NCBI RefSeq assembly: GCF_001548035.1
Contig: NZ_AP014723.1
Location: 744,001 to 808,000 of the forward strand
DNA: 64,000 bases
DNA from: Sulfurospirillum sp. UCH001
Lineage (GTDB): Bacteria > Campylobacterota > Campylobacteria > Campylobacterales > Sulfurospirillaceae
Direction of reading: 5' to 3'
Within the stretch, counting starts at the first letter, position 1. Each line of letters begins with the position of its first letter. A model generated the notes under the pieces. It did not search any database and was not told the origin of the DNA. It saw only the letters and a list, made by a program, of their open reading frames with translations. Positions 44,535-53,108 of the stretch are shown piece by piece. A program made the translations under genes and the position numbers.

Positions 44535-46385
44535 ATGAGTGAACAGTTTACCAGAAGAGAGTTTCTGCAGTCTGCTTGTATTACCATGGGTGCGTTGGCT
44601 GTAAGTACAACGGGCGCTGACAAAGCGTTTGCTGCAACTTCTGCCTCTACACCAAATACATCAGGGATACCAAGCTGCGATGTATTGATTATAGGTTCAG
44701 GTGCCGCAGGTCTTAGAGCGGCTGTAGCAGCACGTAAAAAAAATCCAAATTTAAGCGTTGTTGTTGTGAGTAAAGTGATGCCAACCAGAAGTGCTACAAC
44801 CATGGCAGAGGGTGGAATTAACGGTGTTATTGATTTTAGTGAAGGCGATTCTTTTGAACTTCATGCAAAAGACACTGTTAAAGGTGGTGACTTCTTGGTA
44901 GATCAAGATACAGCTATGAAATTTGCTACCTACGCAGGTGCGGCAATTCATGAACTTGATTACATTGGTATGCCTTTCTCTCGTAATGCCAAAGGTGAAG
45001 TGGACAAACGTTATGCTGGTGGTGCTTCAAAAATCCGCTGTAACTTTGCCTCTGATAAAACAGGACATATCCTTACCCATACCTGTTTAGATGATGCCCT
45101 AAAACACGGTGTTAAGTTTTTGATGGATCATCATATGCTCGATCTTAGCATTGAAAATGGTCACTGCGAAGGTGTTGTTTTACGTAATATTAGAACAGGT
45201 GATATTGCTCCTGTTCGTGCAAAATCTGTTGTTTTGGCAACAGGCGGTTATACGCGAGTATTTTGGAACAGAACATCAACGCCTTACATCGCAACGGGTG
45301 ATGGCGCTGCTGCAGCTCTTAGAGCTGGTTTAGCGTTTAAAGACCCTGAGATGCTTCAATTCCATCCAACGGGTGTCTGCCATGGTGGTACGCTCATTAC
45401 GGAAGCGGCACGCGGTGAGGGTGGTATCTTGCTCAACAACCAAGGTGAGCGTTTTATGAAACGTTATGTTCCAAACAAAATGGAACTTGCACCTCGTGAT
45501 ATTGTTGCACGTTCTATTGAGACAGAGATTCGTGAAGGCCGTGCGTTTGGTCACGATATGGAAGCGTATGTTCTTCTTGATGTAACGCATTTGGGTAAAG
45601 AAAAAATCATGAGAAACTTACCTCAAATTCGCCACATCGGTCTATTGTTTGAAAATATGGACTTGGTTGAAAAACCAATCGCGATTCGTCCTACAGCACA
45701 CTACTCTATGGGTGGTATTCACGTTACAAGTATTGATACGATGTCAACAACAGCTCCAGGACTTTTTGCAGCGGGTGAAGCTTCATGTGTTTCTATCCAT
45801 GGCGCAAACCGCCTTGGTGGTAACTCATTGTGTGATGCAACGGTTACAGGAAAAATTGCAGGTATCAATGCTGCCGAATACGCGGCTAAAGCAGACTTCG
45901 GTTCTGGTAAACGATTGCATGATCTTACGATTAAATGGACAAGTCATTTTAAAGAGATTACCGGCTCAAACAAAGGTAATGTAAACGATATGTACGCTCT
46001 TCGTGAAGAGATGGGTGCGGCTAACTGGTATAACATGGGTATCTTTAGAACAGAGTCTAAATTACTCGCTCTTGCTGACAAACATGCTGAATTCCAAGCG
46101 CGATATGAGGCAATTCGTATTCCAAATTCAAATCCAGTATTTAATACTGCGTATACAGAATATGTTGAACTTGGCAACTTGCTTCTTGCATCTCGTGCCG
46201 CACTTATGGGTGCAACAGCACGTAAAGAATCACGTGGTTCTCACTTTAGAGAGGATTACCTCAAACGTGATGATGTTAACTTCTTAAAACACTCGATGGT
46301 TACCATGGATGAGAGCGGTAAAATGCATTTAGACTGGAAAGATGTTGTTGTCGGTCAGTTTAAAATTGAAGAGAGGAAATACTAA
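44535..46385 (+). CDS. mfrA: Periplasmic methylmenaquinol:fumarate reductase, flavoprotein subunit
   Basis: A 616-residue FrdA/SdhA-family flavoprotein with a twin-arginine signal (TRREFLQSA) in the first 32 residues, so the catalytic subunit is exported folded. The FAD dinucleotide motif is IIGSGAAGLRAA; active-site segments are LQFHPTG, TEAARGEGG, YSMGGIHV and SIHGANRLGGNS. Tat export combined with mfrB and a CCG-type mfrE matches the Wolinella/Campylobacter Mfr complex, which reduces fumarate (and in C. jejuni also mesaconate and crotonate) on the periplasmic side. The His that carries covalent FAD in FrdA is replaced by Ala (RSATTMAEGG). Confidence 0.93.
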   Translation: MSEQFTRREFLQSACITMGALAVSTTGADKAFAATSASTPNTSGIPSCDVLIIGSGAAGLRAAVAARKKNPNLSVVVVSKVMPTRSATTMAEGGINGVIDFSEGDSFELHAKDTVKGGDFLVDQDTAMKFATYAGAAIHELDYIGMPFSRNAKGEVDKRYAGGASKIRCNFASDKTGHILTHTCLDDALKHGVKFLMDHHMLDLSIENGHCEGVVLRNIRTGDIAPVRAKSVVLATGGYTRVFWNRTSTPYIATGDGAAAALRAGLAFKDPEMLQFHPTGVCHGGTLITEAARGEGGILLNNQGERFMKRYVPNKMELAPRDIVARSIETEIREGRAFGHDMEAYVLLDVTHLGKEKIMRNLPQIRHIGLLFENMDLVEKPIAIRPTAHYSMGGIHVTSIDTMSTTAPGLFAAGEASCVSIHGANRLGGNSLCDATVTGKIAGINAAEYAAKADFGSGKRLHDLTIKWTSHFKEITGSNKGNVNDMYALREEMGAANWYNMGIFRTESKLLALADKHAEFQARYEAIRIPNSNPVFNTAYTEYVELGNLLLASRAALMGATARKESRGSHFREDYLKRDDVNFLKHSMVTMDESGKMHLDWKDVVVGQFKIEERKY

Positions 46386-47344
46386 TGAAATTTATCATTG
46401 ATCGCTTTGATGGCAAAAAAAATTATCAACAAACCTATACGGTAGAAAAAAAGGATATAGAAGCATTGACCTTGTTAGGAACGTTGCTTTTTATTAAACA
46501 GCATCTTGATTTAACACTTAACTTTACTGCATCGTGTCGTATGGCGATTTGTGGTGCGTGTGGTGTGCGTGTCAATGGTCACTCTTATCTTGCCTGTGAT
46601 ACCAAAATGACAGAGCTTTTTGAAGAGTACAAAGATGCCGATACGTTTCGTATCTCTCCGCTTTCAAACTATACGGTCATTTCTGATCTTGCTGTAGATT
46701 GGGAGCCTGCAATTGAGAATCTTCGCAAAGTAAAACCAGGTTTGGTTGCGAAAGATAAATTCTCAGAAAAAGAGGGTTGTATTCAAAACCAAGAAGAGTA
46801 CGACCGTATTGTGGGACAATGGGATTGTATCTTATGTGGTGTGTGTGCTTCTGAGTGTAATAAACTCACAGCAGATCGTTCTGACTACATGGAACCGTTT
46901 GTCTATACACGAGCATGGAAAGTTGCCAATGACTCACGTACGAAAGATCCAATGATTCACGTTAAACCGGCAGTTGCTAATGGTCTATGGAACTGTGTTC
47001 ACTGTCATGAATGTACCAACCGTTGTCCAAAACACATCAGTGCTGCAGAAGACATCGCAGGACTTCGTGCAATGGCTATGAGAAAAGGTCTAAACTCTGG
47101 TGTTGGTCCAGCACACGCAAAATCATTCTACACAGACTTAGTGGAAGATTCAGGTCGTTTGAATGAAATCCGTCTTGCTCTTAGAACTGAAGGTGTCAGT
47201 ACAGCGCTTCGTGCAGGTACAGCCATTACCTTAATGCGTGCAGGAAAAATGAATCCACTCGAAATCTTTGGTGGTCATACCATTGAAGGTCATAAAGACT
47301 TAGTAAAAATGATTGAAGCAGCAAAAGCTGCAAACAAGGAGTAA
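46385..47344 (+). CDS. mfrB: Methylmenaquinol:fumarate reductase, iron-sulfur subunit
   Basis: A 319-residue FrdB/SdhB-like electron-transfer subunit. Ligands of the plant-type [2Fe-2S] cluster are in SCRMAICGACGVRVNG with a later cysteine in YLACD. C-terminal CILCGVCASECN and CVHCHECTNRCPKH carry the additional clusters. It has no signal peptide and would be co-exported with the Tat-signal MfrA. The ATG overlaps the mfrA stop by one base (TAATG). The order A-B-E is that of the Mfr operons. Confidence 0.94.
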   Translation: MKFIIDRFDGKKNYQQTYTVEKKDIEALTLLGTLLFIKQHLDLTLNFTASCRMAICGACGVRVNGHSYLACDTKMTELFEEYKDADTFRISPLSNYTVISDLAVDWEPAIENLRKVKPGLVAKDKFSEKEGCIQNQEEYDRIVGQWDCILCGVCASECNKLTADRSDYMEPFVYTRAWKVANDSRTKDPMIHVKPAVANGLWNCVHCHECTNRCPKHISAAEDIAGLRAMAMRKGLNSGVGPAHAKSFYTDLVEDSGRLNEIRLALRTEGVSTALRAGTAITLMRAGKMNPLEIFGGHTIEGHKDLVKMIEAAKAANKE

Positions 47345-47347
47345 CGT

Positions 47348-48202
47348 ATGCAAAATGAATTTGCTTTTTTCCCTGGATGCGTGCTTACTCAAGCCGCTAT
47401 TGAAGCGAAAATGTCTCTTGAGGCAATAGCCCCAATTTTGGGAATTAAATTAAGAGAGATTAATGGATGGAGTTGTTGTGGTGCTTCTCAAGCACAAGAC
47501 GTTGATCCTCTAGCAACACTGGTTGCCAATGCGCGTAACCTAGCTTTGGCAGAGAAGATGAACTTGCCACTGCTTACAACCTGCAGTACATGTTTATTGA
47601 TGTTACGTCGTGCGAAAGCACAATTAGACAATGGTCAAAAAGAGAAAATCAATACCTACCTTGCTAAAGGAAATATGAACTATAAAGGTAGTAGTGAAGT
47701 GACAAGCCTTCTTTGGGTATTGGCTCAAAATGCTGAGATGATTAAATCTAAAGTGAAAAAACCTCTCTCAGGTTTAAAAGTCGCTGTTTTTTATGGATGT
47801 CACAGTGTCAGACCAGGTAAAGATCTTGGGTTTGAAAGTTCAACCAATCCAACCAGTTTTGAAACCGTTGTTAAAGCTTTGGGCGCTGAGGTTGTACCTT
47901 TTAGCAAACGTTTGGATTGCTGTGGTTTCCATGCGGTATATCCTGCGGAGAAGTCTGTTATGAAAATGACCAGTGGCATTGTAAACAGTGCGGCTGAATC
48001 AAAAGCGGACTGTGTCGTCACACCGTGTCCTCTGTGCCAAATGCAATTAGACATTTACCAAGATGATGCACAAGAGACTACTAAATCAAAAGCGCGTGTA
48101 CCAGTACTTCACCTCTCACAATTAGTTGGTCTAGCACTTGGTATTCCTGCTAAACAGCTTGGACTTGATTACAACGTTATTAGTGCGAGTAAATTAGGAT
48201 AA
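47348..48202 (+). CDS. mfrE: Methylmenaquinol:fumarate reductase, CCG-domain subunit
   Basis: A 284-residue subunit of the heterodisulfide-reductase-B/SdhE type, with two CCG domains: the first has FPGCVLTQ, WSCCGASQ and TCSTC; the second has YGCHSVRPG, DCCGFH and CPLCQ. In Mfr complexes this subunit replaces the haem-b anchors FrdC/SdhCD and is thought to receive electrons from methylmenaquinol at the membrane. No transmembrane span is seen, in line with amphipathic attachment. It starts three bases after mfrB and is followed by a hairpin. Confidence 0.93.
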   Translation: MQNEFAFFPGCVLTQAAIEAKMSLEAIAPILGIKLREINGWSCCGASQAQDVDPLATLVANARNLALAEKMNLPLLTTCSTCLLMLRRAKAQLDNGQKEKINTYLAKGNMNYKGSSEVTSLLWVLAQNAEMIKSKVKKPLSGLKVAVFYGCHSVRPGKDLGFESSTNPTSFETVVKALGAEVVPFSKRLDCCGFHAVYPAEKSVMKMTSGIVNSAAESKADCVVTPCPLCQMQLDIYQDDAQETTKSKARVPVLHLSQLVGLALGIPAKQLGLDYNVISASKLG

Positions 48203-48209
48203 TGCTTTT

Positions 48210-48242
48210 AAGCCCATTCTTCACACCATGGAGTATGGGCTT
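48210..48242 (+). terminator. Hairpin after mfrE
   Basis: AAGCCCAT / ATGGGCTT, eight base pairs with a 17-base loop, located eight bases after the mfrE stop and ending 25 bases before the porin ATG. Only a short TTCTTCT follows, so it may be a leaky terminator that lets some transcription continue into the porin. Confidence 0.5.
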
Positions 48243-48267
48243 CTTCTAAAATTAAAAAAGGATAGTT

Positions 48268-49611
48268 ATGCAATTCGTAAAATTGAGTTTAGTAGCAGTA
48301 GTCGTTGCAAGTCTTGCATCACATACATTTGCCGCAGATACGCTTGCAGATGCATTTAAAAATGGTAAAGCAAGTGGCGAGCTTAGAGCATGGTATTTTG
48401 ATAAAGATACAGAGAAACTGAATTCTTCTACAGCTCCTACAAGCGTTGTTAAAGATACCACAAAATCAGGAGATATTCTTAATACAGCGCTTATCTTAAA
48501 TTATGTGACCGATACGTTTTATGGCTTTAATGTTGGTGCAACGATGCAAGCCAATGCTGCACCATTTGTTGATGAAGAGGGTAAAGAAGCTTATAAAGAT
48601 GATATGTGGGGTTCAGGTGCTGTTCTATCAGAAGCGTATTTAGGCTATACCATTGGTAAAACCAATGCAAAAATTGGTCGTCAATTTATTTCAACACCTA
48701 TTGTTAATGGTAGTGGTTCACGTATTGTAAAAGAGTCTTTTGAAGGTGCAACGATTGTCAACACAGACGTTCCATCAACCACATTGATCGCTGGATATGT
48801 CGATAAATTCCAAGGAAGAACCAGTACGGGTATGGGTTCAAGTGATGGTGATGCTCCAACATTTGAAAAACGTGCTATTTTCTTAGGAGTTAGTGCTAGT
48901 ACAACTTATGCATTTGATGATGCTTATACGGTTGCTATTATTAATAAATCGATTCCTAATCTTACATTAACAGGTCAATATGCATGGGCAGGTGATGTTA
49001 ACAAAGCTGATGATGTCGATGTTTACTATACTGAAGCCAACTACGTTCTTCCAATGAACGGTTTTAAACTAGGATTCGATGCAAATTTCCGTGGATCTAA
49101 AACAGACTTGGTTACAGGAACGGGTGTGAACGCAGTCTCTTACGATGGTACACAAACTGCAGGACGTATTTCAATTAGTGAATTGGCTGGTTTTGGTGCT
49201 GCATTTACTGCTGCAACCAACAGCAAAGATGATGCTGTCATCGCAGGTATGGGAAATGGCGCATCAAGCTATACAGCAACATTGGTAAAAGCAAGTAGCC
49301 CATCTTTAAGAGCAAATACAGACTCTTATCGTTTTGATTTAACCTATGATTTTTCTAAACTAGGTGTTACAGGATTGAAGAGTATTTTACAATATGCTCT
49401 AGCAAATCAAGATCGTGTTAAAAGTGCTCAAACAAGCGCTGACTATACATCCTATGCTGCTGGTATAAGCTATGCAGTTCCTGCATTAAAAGGACTTAGT
49501 TTAGAGCTTCAGTATGAAAAACAAGAGATTGAAACAACACGTTATTCAAACAATACCAAATTTACAGCAGATTTGGATGAGCTAAGATTTAAAGCAAATT
49601 ATAAATTCTAA
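48268..49611 (+). CDS. Outer-membrane porin, OprD/Campylobacter-type (paralogue 2)
   Basis: A 447-residue beta-barrel porin with a signal peptide (KLSLVAVVVASLASHTFA) and a C-terminal FKANYKF. It is a close paralogue of the porin at 35681: the mature N-terminus DTLADAFKNGKASGELRAWY, the KIGRQFISTPIVNGSGSR segment and the C-terminal strands correspond, while central loops differ in length. AAAAAAGGATAG precedes the ATG. It directly follows mfrABE, which would let periplasmic fumarate reductase substrate cross the outer membrane; that link is an inference from position. Confidence 0.88.
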   Translation: MQFVKLSLVAVVVASLASHTFAADTLADAFKNGKASGELRAWYFDKDTEKLNSSTAPTSVVKDTTKSGDILNTALILNYVTDTFYGFNVGATMQANAAPFVDEEGKEAYKDDMWGSGAVLSEAYLGYTIGKTNAKIGRQFISTPIVNGSGSRIVKESFEGATIVNTDVPSTTLIAGYVDKFQGRTSTGMGSSDGDAPTFEKRAIFLGVSASTTYAFDDAYTVAIINKSIPNLTLTGQYAWAGDVNKADDVDVYYTEANYVLPMNGFKLGFDANFRGSKTDLVTGTGVNAVSYDGTQTAGRISISELAGFGAAFTAATNSKDDAVIAGMGNGASSYTATLVKASSPSLRANTDSYRFDLTYDFSKLGVTGLKSILQYALANQDRVKSAQTSADYTSYAAGISYAVPALKGLSLELQYEKQEIETTRYSNNTKFTADLDELRFKANYKF

Positions 49612-49634
49612 GAGGTGATGCCTTTTTGAAGATA

Positions 49635-49664
49635 AGAGGGAGTATCTCTTCAGATATTCCCTCT
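49635..49664 (+). terminator. Hairpin after the second porin
   Basis: AGAGGGAGTATC / GATATTCCCTCT, twelve base pairs including one G-T pair, six-base loop, 23 bases after the porin stop. No T tract follows; it is placed where a terminator or 3'-stabilising hairpin of an abundant porin mRNA is expected. Confidence 0.6.
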
Positions 49665-49718
49665 ATACGTTAAAAACTTGTGACAGCATAGACTCTGTTA
49701 CTTCAGTAAAGGATCTAT

Positions 49719-51332
49719 ATGACTCTTGCAAAACAACTCCTTACGATGTTAGCATCGGCTATTGTAGGCGCATCTATTATTTTTAGCATTAGCCTTGTAA
49801 AAATGGATCAAATCTATATAACAACAACGACATGTCAAACAAATACATTACCAAGTGTTTTATTGCTAGATGATATGCAAAGAGGGTTTTATCGTATTAG
49901 GCTTTTATTGTGGGAACATATAGGAACGGAAGTAAGTAATAAAGATGAAATGAAAGTCTTAGACGATAGGTATCGTACTTACCGCGGAGAGTTTGAAAAT
50001 AATTTAAAGATGTATGCCTCATTTGCCACTGATGCAAAAGATCAAGAAATTTATGAGAAAGAAAAACAACTCTACGCTATTTACATTACAATGGCAGATA
50101 CTGTTTTACAGATGTCACGAGAAGATAAAAAAAGTGAAGCCAAAGAGTTTATGCTTAAAAATCGAAAAATGTCACGTAATCTAACGGATACTATTGACGA
50201 ACAAATGACATACAACAAAAAACTCTCCGAAGATAACGCTTTAGTGGCACACGAAACCAAACAAATGGCACGTGTTGAAATGACCATTATTATAGCTTTG
50301 GTAATACTTTTAACGCTAATACTTAGTTATCTCATCCGCAAGAACATTATGGATGGCGTACACTTGATACGAGACAGTATCACAAACTTTGTACGCACTA
50401 AAGAGCTTCGCTTTAGAATTACCTATGCTAAACAAAATGAAATTAAAGAGATTGTAGATAGCTTTAATGACTTGGTCAATACCTTAGAGCATACCATTAC
50501 TGATGCTAAAACATCTTCCAATGAAAATGCATCGGTTTCACATGAACTCAGTACCACCAGTATGCAAATAGGAAGAAATGCAGAACAAAGCTCAAGTATT
50601 GTTGAAAATACCATTCATGAGATTGATACGATTAAATCCTTTGTACAACAGACAGCTAAACTCTCAGAAGGAATGAAAGAAGAGATCACCGATGCAGGTA
50701 AAAAACTAAACCATGCACAAGATGAAATCATTGCATTACGTAATGAAGTGGATCAAGCCAGTGAAGCTGAAACTGCCCTTGCAGGACAGTTAGAACAGAT
50801 GAGTAAAGATGCAGAACAAGTTAAACAGATTCTTACGGTGATCTCAGATATTGCAGATCAAACAAACTTACTTGCACTTAATGCTGCTATTGAAGCAGCA
50901 AGGGCGGGAGAACATGGACGAGGATTTGCAGTGGTTGCTGATGAAGTACGAAAACTAGCAGAGCGAACACAAACTTCTCTTACTGAGATTAATGCTACGA
51001 TCAATATCATTGTTCAATCGATTGTGAACTCCTCAGATCAAATGAATAGAAATGCTAAAAACATTCAAAGACTCTCCACTGTTTCAAGTACTGTTGAGAG
51101 TACTATTGTAGGAACAACGAAAGTCATGCACAATAGTATTGCCTCTGTCACGCAAAGTGCACAAAACTCATTAAAGATTGCACACGATACCGATAAAATT
51201 GTAGAGATGGTTTCTAACATTAATACCTTAACCTCTCAAAATGCCAGAAGTGTTGAGGAAATCGCTGCTGCTGCCGATCATCTCTCTAGGTTGTCAGAAA
51301 CATTAAACAGTAAGCTTCAACAGTTTAGATAA
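49719..51332 (+). CDS. Methyl-accepting chemotaxis protein
   Basis: A 537-residue chemoreceptor. Membrane segments near 8-28 and 188-206 enclose a helical periplasmic domain of the four-helix-bundle type (4HB_MCP), followed by HAMP and the long coiled-coil signalling domain. The hairpin tip that contacts CheA/CheW is intact ([20 protein letters not shown] followed by [18 protein letters not shown]). No C-terminal CheR-tether pentapeptide is seen. AAAGGA precedes the ATG at 49719. The ligand is unknown; it stands upstream of the nitrite module and has its own transcription unit. Confidence 0.95.
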   Translation: MTLAKQLLTMLASAIVGASIIFSISLVKMDQIYITTTTCQTNTLPSVLLLDDMQRGFYRIRLLLWEHIGTEVSNKDEMKVLDDRYRTYRGEFENNLKMYASFATDAKDQEIYEKEKQLYAIYITMADTVLQMSREDKKSEAKEFMLKNRKMSRNLTDTIDEQMTYNKKLSEDNALVAHETKQMARVEMTIIIALVILLTLILSYLIRKNIMDGVHLIRDSITNFVRTKELRFRITYAKQNEIKEIVDSFNDLVNTLEHTITDAKTSSNENASVSHELSTTSMQIGRNAEQSSSIVENTIHEIDTIKSFVQQTAKLSEGMKEEITDAGKKLNHAQDEIIALRNEVDQASEAETALAGQLEQMSKDAEQVKQILTVISDIADQTNLLALNAAIEAARAGEHGRGFAVVADEVRKLAERTQTSLTEINATINIIVQSIVNSSDQMNRNAKNIQRLSTVSSTVESTIVGTTKVMHNSIASVTQSAQNSLKIAHDTDKIVEMVSNINTLTSQNARSVEEIAAAADHLSRLSETLNSKLQQFR

Positions 51333-51340
51333 ACGTATAA

Positions 51341-51387
51341 ATTCAAGGTACAATCTCTACATAATAATGAAAAGGTGTATCTTGAAT
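51341..51387 (+). terminator. Inverted repeat after the chemoreceptor gene
   Basis: ATTCAAGGTAC / GTATCTTGAAT, eleven base pairs with one G-T pair and a 25-base loop, followed by GTTTTAAACTTTT. It begins nine bases after the chemoreceptor stop and ends 27 bases before the TauE/SafE start. Confidence 0.45.
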
Positions 51388-51414
51388 GTTTTAAACTTTT
51401 AGGAAGATGATGTC

Positions 51415-52137
51415 ATGGATACATTCATTTTAGGCTTTATGAGCTTTGGTACTTCCATTATAACTGCTGTTGTTGGCATTGGAGGTGGATTATTGCTTAT
51501 ATCTATACTTCCCTTTTTTTTACCTACCAATGCACTTATCCCTATCCATGGATTGAACCAGATTACAAGCAATATATCAAGAGCCTATTTTGGCTATAAA
51601 GATATACAGTTTCATGTTATTCCAAAGTTTTTAATAGGCTCTTTCATTGGTGTTGGAATCTTCATGTCTTTTTTAAAGATGGTATCAGTGACTTATATTC
51701 CTTTGTTCTTAGGTATTTACATTTTATTGTCCTTATGGTCTCAAGCTTTTAATGAGGCAATTATGAAGTATGAAAGCTATTATGTCATCGGTTTTTTTCA
51801 AACAGGTTTATCCGTTATCGTAGGGACAACAGGGCAACTTACGGTGACAAAGTTGCTAAAAGAGTTTCAAGACAAAAATAAAGTTGTTGCAACATCTGCT
51901 ATATTGATGTGCATAACACATATCCTAAAAATCATAGTGTTTATCTATTTTGGATTTGTGTTTCGCGATTATCTAGATGTTGTACTGAGTATGGCCATAG
52001 GTTCTATTTTAGGTTCTTATATCGGAACGCACGTACGAGATAAAATCGATGGTAAAAAGTTAATTTTTATTCTAAAAATCTTTCTTTCGCTTCTTGCTGC
52101 AAAAAGTATTTTGAGTGTTATAACTCCCCTATGTTAA
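51415..52137 (+). CDS. TauE/SafE family membrane permease
   Basis: A 240-residue protein with seven or eight membrane segments and the glycine-rich repeats of the TauE/SafE (DUF81) family (TAVVGIGGGLLLISILPFF and IGSILGSYIGTHVRDK). Known or proposed substrates are sulfite, sulfoacetate and related sulfonates, exported or imported. AGGAAG precedes the ATG. The neighbouring nrfA product can reduce sulfite in Wolinella and Sulfurospirillum-type enzymes, so a sulfur oxyanion link is possible but unproven. Confidence 0.82.
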   Translation: MDTFILGFMSFGTSIITAVVGIGGGLLLISILPFFLPTNALIPIHGLNQITSNISRAYFGYKDIQFHVIPKFLIGSFIGVGIFMSFLKMVSVTYIPLFLGIYILLSLWSQAFNEAIMKYESYYVIGFFQTGLSVIVGTTGQLTVTKLLKEFQDKNKVVATSAILMCITHILKIIVFIYFGFVFRDYLDVVLSMAIGSILGSYIGTHVRDKIDGKKLIFILKIFLSLLAAKSILSVITPLC

Positions 52138-52140
52138 GGC

Positions 52141-52186
52141 ACATTTGATAGAAATGTAAAAGGAGAAAAAGAAAATATTTTATAAT
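52141..52186 (+). promoter_or_regulatory. Putative promoter and dyad upstream of the first Crp/Fnr gene
   Basis: A -10 element TATAAT at 52181-52186 would start transcription near 52193. Upstream at 52141-52157 is a perfect six-base dyad ACATTT-GATAG-AAATGT centred near -44, a position suited to a Crp-family activator. Between here and the gene at 52253 a weak hairpin (AGCCTCTAC / GTAAAGGCT, one mismatch) surrounds the AAAGG ribosome binding site. Confidence 0.35.
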
Positions 52187-52252
52187 TTAAAGAAAGTTCT
52201 AATCATGCTTAAGTTAGGATAGCCTCTACTTTTATTGTAAAGGCTTTGTATT

Positions 52253-52891
52253 ATGGATAGAATTAGAAACATTTCATGTTTTTCAAAACTTACGGATGCG
52301 CAACTTGAAAAGCTGAAGAAGATTTCTGTGATTAAAAAGTATAAAGCAAAAGAAATTCTCTTCTATGAAGGTGATGAGCCTACATATCTTTATGTGTTGC
52401 TTCAAGGTACTTTAAAAGTTTATAAAACAAACCACAAAGGACAACAGATCTTTTTGCACCAATTTTACCCAGGTGGGTTGGTTGCGGAACTCGCTAATTT
52501 TGAAAATATTCCTTATCCTGCAACGGCTGAGTTTATGAGTGACAGTGAAGTGTTGCGCATTGATTATCAAGCACTTGAGAAAGATTTTTTCAAAAACCCC
52601 GAAATCTCTTTTGAGATTATCAAAAGCCTCATTGCAAAGCATAAAATCCTTATTGATGTTATTCAAAAAGAGGTAATTCTTACTGCTGACGCTAAGGTGG
52701 CTAAGTTTATTTTAGAAAACGAAGATCTTTTTAAGAAACTGAAAAATACTCAGGTCGCTTCTATCTTGAACTTGACTCCCGAAACACTGTCTCGTACCCT
52801 TTCAAAATTCAAATCTTCAGGGATTATTGACCTCGATGAGAAACATCATATTCGTGTTCTTAATCCTCAAAAACTAGAAGAAGTACTATAA
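52253..52891 (+). CDS. Crp/Fnr family transcriptional regulator (Nss-like), first copy
   Basis: A 212-residue regulator with an N-terminal cyclic-nucleotide-binding-type beta roll (KEILFYEGDEPTYLYVLLQG) and a C-terminal winged helix whose recognition helix contains TPETLSRTLSKFKSSG. It lacks the N-terminal cysteine cluster of oxygen-sensing Fnr. In Wolinella and C. jejuni, cluster-free members (NssA-C, NssR) activate nrf and other nitrogen-stress genes in response to nitrate, nitric oxide or nitrous oxide. Its location directly upstream of nrfHA and the operator at 52908 make it the best candidate nrf activator. Confidence 0.87.
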   Translation: MDRIRNISCFSKLTDAQLEKLKKISVIKKYKAKEILFYEGDEPTYLYVLLQGTLKVYKTNHKGQQIFLHQFYPGGLVAELANFENIPYPATAEFMSDSEVLRIDYQALEKDFFKNPEISFEIIKSLIAKHKILIDVIQKEVILTADAKVAKFILENEDLFKKLKNTQVASILNLTPETLSRTLSKFKSSGIIDLDEKHHIRVLNPQKLEEVL

Positions 52892-52907
52892 CTTTTTTTC
52901 ATAACTG

Positions 52908-52923
52908 CTTGACATAAGTCAAG
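52908..52923. promoter_or_regulatory. Crp/Fnr-type operator upstream of nrfH
   Basis: CTTGAC-ATAA-GTCAAG, a perfect six-base dyad with a four-base spacer, has the layout of an Fnr/Nss box (TTGAT-N4-ATCAA; NssR TTAAC-N4-GTTAA). Its centre at 52915.5 is about 41.5 bases before the start predicted from the TACAAT at 52945, the classical class II activation position. Confidence 0.7.
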
Positions 52924-52944
52924 GTTTTTTTTCGCCTTTCTTTA

Positions 52945-52950
52945 TACAAT
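52945..52950 (+). promoter_or_regulatory. Putative -10 element of the nrfHAIJ transcript
   Basis: TACAAT within TATACAAT, placed so that transcription would begin near 52957 and leave a leader of about 150 bases before the nrfH start. There is no good -35 box, in keeping with activator dependence. The leader holds a second strong ribosome-binding-like sequence (TAGGAGG at 52997-53003) and a small hairpin AAGATAA/TTATCTT at 53022-53041. Confidence 0.55.
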
Positions 52951-53108
52951 AGCTGCTAACTTTCATTATATTGTTTGTTTAATAATAAATTAATAATAGG
53001 AGGTTGTGAGTCTTTTGGCGCAAGATAAGCTTTTTTATCTTGTATTGGGTCTGGTTAGGCGTTGTTGCTTTGAGCTACAAAGCGACAAAGAATATCAAAG
53101 GAGGAAAT

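Noticed and set aside
53040-53108. TTG at 53040 as the start of NrfH (200 residues)
   Set aside because: No ribosome binding site at the right distance, and the GTG at 53109 has AAAGGAGG and gives the expected 177-residue length. The hydrophobic frame is kept as a finding rather than as the gene start.
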